This document shows, piece after piece, positions 20,359 through 28,325 of a DNA stretch of 64,000 bases (position 1 is the stretch's first letter; every line of letters begins with the position of its first letter). This DNA comes from a virus: positions 36,108 to 100,107 of IMG/VR virus record IMGVR_UViG_3300025666_000003, one strand, 5' to 3'. The notes below the pieces were generated by a model that did not search any database, had not been told where the DNA came from, and saw only the letters and a list, made by a program, of their open reading frames with translations. The position numbers were made by a program, and so were the translations under genes.

Positions 20359-23300
20359 ACATGAAAGGGAATACATTTGAACCCATAACATACCCACCAT
20401 CTTGTTGATATTGTGACATTGCATTGTCTACATCACTTCCAGCATAACCAGCTTGTTTAGCTAAAGCATCTCTGGCAGCTTTTTGTGCTACTGCAGCAGG
20501 TATACCTTGATCTAAATATTGCTGGAACCATTCATCATATGTCTTAGCTGTACGTTCACCTGTAAACTTTTTCTTCTCCCCTGTATAATCCATTTGACCA
20601 CCTACAGATGGGTCAACTGAATACTGCGGATACATTTGATTAAGTGCATCTGTTTTCCATCTATTGGTAATTGCTCCTGTATACAATCCTCTACCTTGAG
20701 CTCTTGATTGAGCCATTGAATTATCATATTGTTGATTAGCAATTGTATTTTGATCATACAATCTTTGATTTTTCTGAGCTTCTAACATACGCTCTTGATT
20801 TCTAACACCTACGTTAGCTTGTTCAAATTGATTTGCTATTCCAACATTTTGTGTATTGTGTCTTGAAATTGCTTCTGCAGTATTTCCTGCTAATTGACCT
20901 TGTATAGAACTTGCTCTTGCGGATGCTGCTTGTGGTCCTGTAAATTGAGATAAACCTTCCATCATTGAAGCAGCACCTGCTGTAGCTAGATTAGCATCAA
21001 ATCTTGGATCAGTAAATGTAGGATCCATTTCTTCAAGATCAACACCTGGTGCCCACGGCATGTACTTGTTGATTCTTGATCTGTCCATTATGTTACCTGC
21101 AATGTTTACTTCATCTTGCAACCACCATGGAGCGGGTCCTCTTGGGCCATCAGGTTCAATATCTACTTCTGTTTTCTTTCTTTCTTTTTCTTCTTTTAAA
21201 TCTTCTTCACCATATCCATAGTTACTTATACCAGCTAATTGACCTGCAGTTGTATTTCCATATATTGATTGTGATAAATCATCACTAAAATCATCAATAG
21301 GTGATACATTTGGAAACCTCTGACCTGTTTCATCTGAAGCACCCATTTGAACATTATTTGCAAAACTACGTAAAGCATACTGTTTATCTTGATCTGTATA
21401 AAGACCTTTATCAACATTATCAGTTAAAGTTGTATAACCATGGAAAGTAGCTTGTTGAAGTGCTCTTTCTTTTCCGCTAGCTTCAAGAGGAACTCCAATC
21501 AGCTTTGATGCATTCTGAATAGTAGTCCAACCTTTTTCTTTATACGTTTTGATTAGTTCTTTGCCTTCTTCTAAAGTTTTAACAATTTTTTTATTTACCA
21601 ATTCCTGAGCTGTTTTTAAACCTCTTCCACTATCTATAAATACTCTTGAGTTAATATCATTAGCACCAAGTTTAAGATTTCTTTCTTGATGTTTTAAGAA
21701 TGAAGCTATGATTTGATCATCTGTAGGTTTGGTATAACCTCTAGCACTCCATGTTTTACCATACTTTCCAGGTTTTCCATTTTTCCCTTTTCTTTTATAT
21801 GATTCTTTATTATCTAAAGCTGCCAAAGTTTGTTTAATAATTTCTGCTCTTACTATAGGATCTTTTACTGAAGCTACTAAAGCCTGATATTGTCCAGCTT
21901 CTACACGAGTAGCGTCTCCACCCCAAGAATCTATATCAGTACCTGAGTATTCAGGAAAAGTATTTTGTGTTTTTGTTATTTTTCTTCTCTTACCATCATT
22001 ACCAATAACTACTAACACTTTATTAGCTTTCTCAGCTTCATTAAATTTAAAATATTTAGCTCTTTTATACTCAGCTTCTGTTTTATAGTCTGATCTATTA
22101 ATAACTATTTCACCTTCCTTTTTTGCTCCACCCCCTTGATATTTATCAAGTTGACCACCACTTCTATAACTTGAATTACCATAATTCATTTCTGAATTTG
22201 GCATCATGTATCCTTCAGGCATCATATGATATCCTTCAGGTGTAGATTCTCCTCCAGTTTGAAATGTTGTTGAAACTCTAGGTTTTTTTCTTTGATGAAA
22301 TAAATCATATACTCTATCACCAAATGTTCTATTATATATATCTTCAGCTTCTTGATTTGAACCATATACATTTAAATCTGCATTTGGATTATAATGAAAA
22401 CTTTTATTTCCTTTTTGTACATATTCAGGACTGTTTGTAAATTCTTCAGAATTAGGATCTAATCCAATTTGATTATAAGAAGTATTATCTGCATCATTAA
22501 GATCATTAGTAGAAAACATAGTTTCTGGTAGTAAAGAAACACCTGTTTGAGCTTGAGGTATAAATCTTTGTAAACTACCTCCATTTCGTGCCATTGGCAT
22601 TTCTTCACAAGGAACACATTTATCTTGCATTATTGTTTGACCATTAGCTAAAGGCATAGGAACTTTTATCATACAAGGACATTTATCAATTGCATCCATA
22701 CTATTTTGTAAATACCCAGGAGTAGGTTTGCCCCAATCCATTCTATGCATCATTCTACGTTGAAAGTTTTTTTCATATTTAACTTTTTCTTCTGGAGTCA
22801 TTGATGGATTAGGTGTAGGTGAAATAATTTTTTCAAAATTTTGTCGGTTAAGATTGTATTCATTCTTTTTCTCCCACCAATCTTTTTCCTCTTGAGACCA
22901 TTTTGTTGGATCTGAAAGATTAGGATTATCTTTTAAATAATCTATTGTTTCTTGATCATTTTTAAACTCTTTTGGAAAAACTTCTCCATCCTTTTGATAT
23001 TTAGGAATAAATCTATTAAGAGGAGCTACTGATTCATAACCGTATCTAGCTAATGGCATTTCCTCCATTGGCTGCTGTTGTTGCTGTTGTTGATCCTGTT
23101 GAGCTAATTGTTGTTGTTCTTGCAACATCTCTTCTGGTAAAATATCTTGATCAGTAAGCCCCATCTTTTCCATGTAGGGTCTAGCAACTTGAGGAATACC
23201 TTGTTCAAAGTTTTTTAAAGATTCTTGTGCTAAAGCAAGTGCACCGAGTTTCATTTGAAACTCTTGTATCATTAATTCAGCAGTAGCAATATCTTTTTTA

Positions 23301-23776
23301 TCAGAATTAGGACTCTGTAAAATTTCTCTATATTTATTAATATCATATTGCTTAGCTAATTCTGCAGGAGTGTATCCTCTTTTAGATTTACCTTTTTTAT
23401 CAACTTTACCAAACATTGCTAAGACTTTTGGATCTTTAATCTTCATTTGATTAAAGTCACTAAAGATAAATGTATTAGCTGGAAGATTTAATGGTGTTCC
23501 TCCATTATTATGTCGTTTACCACCAATTACATAAGTTTCTGCAAAGTTATCTCCATTAATATCACCGTATGCAACTTCACCTTTTTCAGCTTCTAAATTA
23601 GCATTTTCCCTAGCTACTGGTTTTAAAGTACGGGAAGTTGATGTATTTTGCATTTTATTTTCATTAACATCTGCACCACCAAAGTTTCCAAATTGTTCTG
23701 GAACTGTGTTACTATAACCATTTGCAGCGCCTCCTGCTTTAGCTTGCGGTAATCTTTTTATTCTTACTCTACGCAT
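20354..23776 (-). CDS. Internal virion (cargo) protein with LPxAQ tags, 1140 aa
   Basis: It begins MRRVRIKRLPQAKAGG, a basic head tag shared with neighbouring genes. Residues 60-110 (GEVAYGDINGDN, then YVIGGKRHNNGGTPLNLP) match a domain typical of crAss-like structural proteins. A Gln-rich run (about residues 215-240, with seven consecutive Q) follows. Further tag-like motifs are RFIPKYQKDGE, MARNGGS followed by RFIPQAQTGV, and LDKYQGGG. The C terminus (YQQDGGYVMGSNVFPFMF) resembles the GGYV tail tag. A small Cys cluster (CPCMIK and KCVPCEE) lies between the tags. No enzyme motif is recognised. The gene ends TAG TAA inside a hairpin. Packaging and ejection are inferred from neighbours and family resemblance. 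Confidence 0.7.
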   Translation of the reverse strand: MRRVRIKRLPQAKAGGAANGYSNTVPEQFGNFGGADVNENKMQNTSTSRTLKPVARENANLEAEKGEVAYGDINGDNFAETYVIGGKRHNNGGTPLNLPANTFIFSDFNQMKIKDPKVLAMFGKVDKKGKSKRGYTPAELAKQYDINKYREILQSPNSDKKDIATAELMIQEFQMKLGALALAQESLKNFEQGIPQVARPYMEKMGLTDQDILPEEMLQEQQQLAQQDQQQQQQQPMEEMPLARYGYESVAPLNRFIPKYQKDGEVFPKEFKNDQETIDYLKDNPNLSDPTKWSQEEKDWWEKKNEYNLNRQNFEKIISPTPNPSMTPEEKVKYEKNFQRRMMHRMDWGKPTPGYLQNSMDAIDKCPCMIKVPMPLANGQTIMQDKCVPCEEMPMARNGGSLQRFIPQAQTGVSLLPETMFSTNDLNDADNTSYNQIGLDPNSEEFTNSPEYVQKGNKSFHYNPNADLNVYGSNQEAEDIYNRTFGDRVYDLFHQRKKPRVSTTFQTGGESTPEGYHMMPEGYMMPNSEMNYGNSSYRSGGQLDKYQGGGAKKEGEIVINRSDYKTEAEYKRAKYFKFNEAEKANKVLVVIGNDGKRRKITKTQNTFPEYSGTDIDSWGGDATRVEAGQYQALVASVKDPIVRAEIIKQTLAALDNKESYKRKGKNGKPGKYGKTWSARGYTKPTDDQIIASFLKHQERNLKLGANDINSRVFIDSGRGLKTAQELVNKKIVKTLEEGKELIKTYKEKGWTTIQNASKLIGVPLEASGKERALQQATFHGYTTLTDNVDKGLYTDQDKQYALRSFANNVQMGASDETGQRFPNVSPIDDFSDDLSQSIYGNTTAGQLAGISNYGYGEEDLKEEKERKKTEVDIEPDGPRGPAPWWLQDEVNIAGNIMDRSRINKYMPWAPGVDLEEMDPTFTDPRFDANLATAGAASMMEGLSQFTGPQAASARASSIQGQLAGNTAEAISRHNTQNVGIANQFEQANVGVRNQERMLEAQKNQRLYDQNTIANQQYDNSMAQSRAQGRGLYTGAITNRWKTDALNQMYPQYSVDPSVGGQMDYTGEKKKFTGERTAKTYDEWFQQYLDQGIPAAVAQKAARDALAKQAGYAGSDVDNAMSQYQQDGGYVMGSNVFPFMF

Positions 23777-23785
23777 AATACAAAT

Positions 23786-25954
23786 TTATATAAATTCTAG
23801 TTCTCCACCACTATTAATGAAGTCTTCTATATCTTCTTCACTCATATACATTTCATCACCTATCTGTCCACCTTTTTGTGATACACCTCTGAATCCTTGT
23901 TGATTTGGTCTAAAGTTACCTTGTTGACCCCAGTCACCTACTTTCTTTTTTCTTGTTACAGGGTTAAAAGCTTCAGCATTAGTTTGATCTTCCAACCATT
24001 TGTCTCTTGATTTTTCAGCTGGTTTTTCAAATATGTTACCTATAGTCCAGTTAGCTTTTGCATTAAAACCTTGAACCAATTTTTCACCATCAATATTATA
24101 CATATCTTTTTTTTCATAATCTACATCAGCTTTTCCTTGATTATCTCTATCATTTTGTGTAATTAATCCATCATTTTGATAGTTTCCATCTTCACCCATT
24201 GTAATTCCAGGTGTATAATTTTCATTTGTAAATGAATTAGTTATGTTTTTCATTAAAAATGGATTTTCAACTTGACTATTAAGACTGCCACCAACATCTT
24301 CGTTAATATCAAATGAAGGGTTTCCTTGAAAATCTCTACATACACCATCTGCGCCTTTAAAATAACCAGGCTTGCAAGTTTCTAGACCCATCTGTGCTCT
24401 ACTTAAGTTACCATTTTCTTGTCTTTGTTCAGGTCTACCTTGACGTACTTTATTCCACATATTTTGGAATACATTAGTACCACCTGTATCATTACCTTGG
24501 ATACCTTGCTGTGTTTTCCATTTCATTCTTTCAAATATATTACCTTCATCTGGAACTTTGTACCCTGCATCAATGGCATCACGTCTTTGTTCAACAGTCA
24601 TGTTTTCTGTATCACGTTTATTAATTCTACCTCTACTGTTAACAGGTGCATCTATCATAGGCATTTGTTGATTACCTAGTCGATTCATCATACCATCTGA
24701 TCCTCTATACATTGTAGGTGCTTCATAATTTTCTAATGCTGCACCAGGTACTATATTTGTTCCATATGTAGTTGTCCATTCTTGTGGTCTACCTCTTCTG
24801 CTTGCTTTAGTTACCTTAGTTTGTGTAGCATCATTGTAATTTATCCCTCCTGTATAAGGATTACCTTCCATATCTCTAGCATTACTGGCTTGTGCCCAAG
24901 AACCTTGGTATTCTACACCTCTGTTGAATGGTATTAAATCTCTCCAATTTCTTTTACCTTTCATTTTTTTATCAAATAAACCAGGATAAATGTTTTGTCC
25001 AGTTGATGTTTTACCAATTATACCACTATTAATTCTTCTTTGATTATTTATTTGCTGATCAATATACTTATCTCTTTCAGCTTGTATTCTTCTAGCTTCT
25101 GCATCATCTTTAACTTCACCTTCTGTTTGATATTTTTGTATACCACCTTTAGAAAATCTTGTAAGATCACCATCTACAAATCCACCATACTGGTTCATTT
25201 GTTGTTGTTCTTGGATCATTGCTTCATACTGCTCTTCAGCTTGCTTCTTTAAACTAGATTCATTTGAAGCTTCTTTAAGACCACTCATAAATTCTTCCTT
25301 AATTCTTTTTCTATCTCCTAGTGCACTATCTGTAATAGTTGCTTTAGTAACTTTAGGCTGTTCAGGTTGACCTACATCACCCATTTGTTTTTTAGCAAGT
25401 TTCATTACATTACTAACAAATTTCTTTTTACTTATTTGACCACCTTTTTTTGCTTCTACAAGTTCATCATCATACAAGTATGACTCATCAAGATCTTCAT
25501 TCATCATTTGATCATTCATCATTTGATTAGCTGATGGTTGTGATTGTATCATTTGTTCTTGCATTCCAGAATATTCAGGAGCTGTTTCTGCTGCAAGGTC
25601 ATCTTGTGGTTTTGGAATTCTTTTTTCATTAAATGAATCAACAACTGAACTTATCATTTTAGATAATTCTTCAGGATTTATTTGATCTTTAAGTTGTTTA
25701 AGTAAAGCTTCATAAATTATTTGTGGTTCTTCACCTTCTTCTAATGCTTGTGAAATAACACTAAGTAATTGTTGTTTTGGATCAACTTGTTGTTGTTGCA
25801 TAGGTTGCATAGGTTGTTGTTCCATAGGATATTGTGCTTCAGCCATATTACCGCCTTCCTGCACTCTATTCATAAACTGAGCTGTCCTATTTACATAAGC
25901 TCCTGCTCCTTCTGTAGCACCTCCTGCTTTATATACTCTTACACGTTTCTTCAT
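23786..25954 (-). CDS. Internal virion (cargo) protein, Gln/Met-rich, 722 aa
   Basis: It starts MKKRVRVYKAGGATEGAG, a divergent version of the basic head tag of its neighbours. Residues 40-60 are Gln/Met/Pro-rich, and residues 130-150 contain short repeats of QMMND/E. The centre has several Gly-Gly spacers (YGGFVDGD, FSKGGIQKYQTEGE) and LSRAQMGLETC. The protein ends with an acidic tail tag (MYMSEEDIEDFINSGGELEF). Composition is low-complexity and hydrophilic, with no enzyme motif. It follows the 769-aa gene after a 59-nt gap that holds a GTATATT motif and is 9 nt from the next gene, so the gap may be an internal transcription start. The function is unknown and a packaged role is inferred. Confidence 0.65.
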   Translation of the reverse strand: MKKRVRVYKAGGATEGAGAYVNRTAQFMNRVQEGGNMAEAQYPMEQQPMQPMQQQQVDPKQQLLSVISQALEEGEEPQIIYEALLKQLKDQINPEELSKMISSVVDSFNEKRIPKPQDDLAAETAPEYSGMQEQMIQSQPSANQMMNDQMMNEDLDESYLYDDELVEAKKGGQISKKKFVSNVMKLAKKQMGDVGQPEQPKVTKATITDSALGDRKRIKEEFMSGLKEASNESSLKKQAEEQYEAMIQEQQQMNQYGGFVDGDLTRFSKGGIQKYQTEGEVKDDAEARRIQAERDKYIDQQINNQRRINSGIIGKTSTGQNIYPGLFDKKMKGKRNWRDLIPFNRGVEYQGSWAQASNARDMEGNPYTGGINYNDATQTKVTKASRRGRPQEWTTTYGTNIVPGAALENYEAPTMYRGSDGMMNRLGNQQMPMIDAPVNSRGRINKRDTENMTVEQRRDAIDAGYKVPDEGNIFERMKWKTQQGIQGNDTGGTNVFQNMWNKVRQGRPEQRQENGNLSRAQMGLETCKPGYFKGADGVCRDFQGNPSFDINEDVGGSLNSQVENPFLMKNITNSFTNENYTPGITMGEDGNYQNDGLITQNDRDNQGKADVDYEKKDMYNIDGEKLVQGFNAKANWTIGNIFEKPAEKSRDKWLEDQTNAEAFNPVTRKKKVGDWGQQGNFRPNQQGFRGVSQKGGQIGDEMYMSEEDIEDFINSGGELEFI

Positions 25955-25973
25955 TATAAACTTTATATATATT

Positions 25974-26006
25974 AATATACTAAATTTTGATGTATTGTTT
26001 AAACTT
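25974..26006 (-). promoter_or_regulatory. Candidate promoter/operator in the 59-nt gap before the 722-aa cargo gene
   Basis: On the minus strand the gap contains AAGTTTAAACAA (25995-26006), identical to a 12-mer inside the promoter at 61600-61630. Downstream is AATTTAGTATATTA (25974-25987), which recurs in other intergenic regions. The motif ends 20 nt before the ATG. It lacks the TTTG end of the Bacteroidota -7 box, so it could be a phage-specific promoter. This is inference from recurrence only. Confidence 0.4.
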
Positions 26007-26013
26007 TATAAAT

Positions 26014-28323
26014 TTAAAATTCTTCTACTACATAACCACCGTCTCTATACTCTTGTATTTCTTCATCACTTAATTCCATTTCTATAAAGTTACCACCTTT
26101 AGAAAACTTATATGATTTTCCTTTGTCATCACTTTCTAATGCTGCACCAGTTGCTATTGCTCCTGGTATTATACCATATGTTTTATTTAAGACATCTGTA
26201 ACTGCTTTAATCCAATTTTTACTTCCTACAGGCATAGTAGGACTCATACTAGCAGATCCTGGTGAATTTAAAGAATAAGCATCTAAATAATTTAAAAGTT
26301 TATATATATCATCATATTTTCCACGTTGTAGTTGTCTCCCGCCTTTTACACCTCCCCTGTAATCACCTTTTAAAACCTTATGTTTATAGATACCTCCTTC
26401 TTCTGAGGGAGCTGACCATTCCCCAAACATGTTTGACTTTGCAAATTCTGTTTCTCCTTCGTTTAATCCTTTCCCCAGCTTTTCAACCATTTCCTCTGTA
26501 ATCTCATCTCCCATTTTTAAACCAGCATTTTCTTCTAACCAGCCGATAGCTTTTCTAAATCTAACTTGTTGTTCTGGAGCAATTGATTGATACTCTGCAC
26601 CACCAGGTATACTTACATTTTTATCTTCAGTAAGCTTTAAAGCAGGATAATTATCATATAAAGGTTGACCATGAAGTTTCCCATCTATAGAAATATAAGG
26701 ACCTTTTGAATCACTGAATAAATGATTAACTTCATGGTCTATAACACCTAAAACATCTTCTTTACTTTTATTTTTTAAGTTTCTAGTATTAATCGCTATT
26801 TTACCATTTCCTTCATATACACCACCCGCTTTATCTCCTAAGTCTTTTAAAGTAATAGAACCTTCATTAAATTCTTTTGTAAATTTTTCTATAGACTCTG
26901 TTACTTCCTCTCTACTTCTACCTGTAGCTTTCATATTATTAGTAATAAACTTATCAGTCGTAAGTCTACTTTTTATTTTTTGAACTATATCAGCAACATC
27001 TTTATTTGTTACTCCTAATTTAGACAAATCTGCAAGATCATTTGATTTTCCTAAAAATTTATTTATATTTGGATCTACTTGATTCATTCTTTTGTATACT
27101 GATACAATTTCATCTACAGGTGTTCCTTGTGCAATTGAATTAATAATTTCAGCTTTAGGTACGGATAAAGATATTTCGTTTAATTTAGGATTTAGTTTAT
27201 CTAAAGTACTAAATACTGATTCTAATGTAATAAGTGGAACTTCGTTTTTTAATGCAATCTCTGCAAAATCTTTTAATTGTTCATTTGTTACACCTGTTGG
27301 TAATTTGTAATCTTGGAAATTACCCATTTTTGGTACAGAATTATTTGTAACATAATATTTTTTATCAATTGATGCAGTGTTTTTTATTACATCATCAATT
27401 AATTTCTTAGCTAAAATTTCTTGATGCGTACCTACTTTTTTATTTATTAAAGCTTCTGCTTTTTTAAGTTCAGGAATCTTATTAAAAATTTCAGGACTGC
27501 GCCCTTTTAACTTGTCTAAAGTTTGTTTAAGTATAGTTTGATCATAAAAACTAATATCATCAGCAAGAGCTTTTGGAGCTTTTGGAACTTTTATATTTTT
27601 AGCTGATGCTGGAAGTGCTTTATGAGCTTTTCTTATTGCACGCCATTCTTTAGTTCCTGGTATAAATGCAAGTAAACCTAAGGCAGCTTCTACGTAATTT
27701 TCATTATCTATTGCCATATCTATGTCACTTGCCCATTTAAGTGGATTACCCATTTGATTAACAAAGTCAAGTGGGTTGGATCCTTGTCCTTTTCCTTCAT
27801 CACCATAGCCAAATTTTTCTCGGAAACTTGATGCAGTTGGATCAATTCCTGCATATAACATTTGATTATAGTTTCTTGGCATATTATCTAAGCCTCCACC
27901 TACAAATGAATATTTAGCTGCTGCAAAAGGATTACTAACAATATCTGAAAATCTGTCAATACCTCTATCCCAAGAACTAGGCTTGTCCCATTCTTCTACA
28001 GTGCCATGATTTTCTTTAGCAGTAGCATGCATATCGTATATGTCAACTAATTCACTAAGACTTTTAATATTATCTTTTACCATGTCTCCACTACCTGCTT
28101 CTCCTGTTTTAATTAACTCACGAGCAATTGCAGCTTTTTGTTGAAATATATTTATTGATTCATCAGTTAAATCTCCTCCATTTTTTGGTGGGTAATAGTT
28201 ATAAGGTTGTGTTGATTCAGAAACTGCTGGAGCATATGCAGGATTATCTAAAATTGGGTCATAAGTTGCCCCTGTTCTACCTTTTTGTGCTTTTGGTAAA
28301 GCTTTTATTTTATATCGTGCCAT
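26014..28323 (-). CDS. Cargo protein with HExxH metalloprotease motif, 769 aa
   Basis: It begins MARYKIKALPKAQKGR, the clearest example of the LPxAQxG head tag. Residues 140-240 include a Gly/aromatic-rich region and a short hydrophobic helix (ALGLLAFIPG). At residues 505-540 a stretch of alternating polar and hydrophobic residues (GKIAINTRNL) is followed by DVLGVIDHEVNHLFSD, giving H530-E531-x-x-H534, a zincin active-site pattern. A third zinc ligand is not certain. The C terminus is a tail tag (MELSDEEIQEYRDGGYVVEE). The start is 2 nt after the stop of the 1520-aa gene. A role as an ejected protease, for example in envelope passage or processing of virion proteins, is inference. Confidence 0.7.
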   Translation of the reverse strand: MARYKIKALPKAQKGRTGATYDPILDNPAYAPAVSESTQPYNYYPPKNGGDLTDESINIFQQKAAIARELIKTGEAGSGDMVKDNIKSLSELVDIYDMHATAKENHGTVEEWDKPSSWDRGIDRFSDIVSNPFAAAKYSFVGGGLDNMPRNYNQMLYAGIDPTASSFREKFGYGDEGKGQGSNPLDFVNQMGNPLKWASDIDMAIDNENYVEAALGLLAFIPGTKEWRAIRKAHKALPASAKNIKVPKAPKALADDISFYDQTILKQTLDKLKGRSPEIFNKIPELKKAEALINKKVGTHQEILAKKLIDDVIKNTASIDKKYYVTNNSVPKMGNFQDYKLPTGVTNEQLKDFAEIALKNEVPLITLESVFSTLDKLNPKLNEISLSVPKAEIINSIAQGTPVDEIVSVYKRMNQVDPNINKFLGKSNDLADLSKLGVTNKDVADIVQKIKSRLTTDKFITNNMKATGRSREEVTESIEKFTKEFNEGSITLKDLGDKAGGVYEGNGKIAINTRNLKNKSKEDVLGVIDHEVNHLFSDSKGPYISIDGKLHGQPLYDNYPALKLTEDKNVSIPGGAEYQSIAPEQQVRFRKAIGWLEENAGLKMGDEITEEMVEKLGKGLNEGETEFAKSNMFGEWSAPSEEGGIYKHKVLKGDYRGGVKGGRQLQRGKYDDIYKLLNYLDAYSLNSPGSASMSPTMPVGSKNWIKAVTDVLNKTYGIIPGAIATGAALESDDKGKSYKFSKGGNFIEMELSDEEIQEYRDGGYVVEEF

Positions 28324-28325
28324 AA

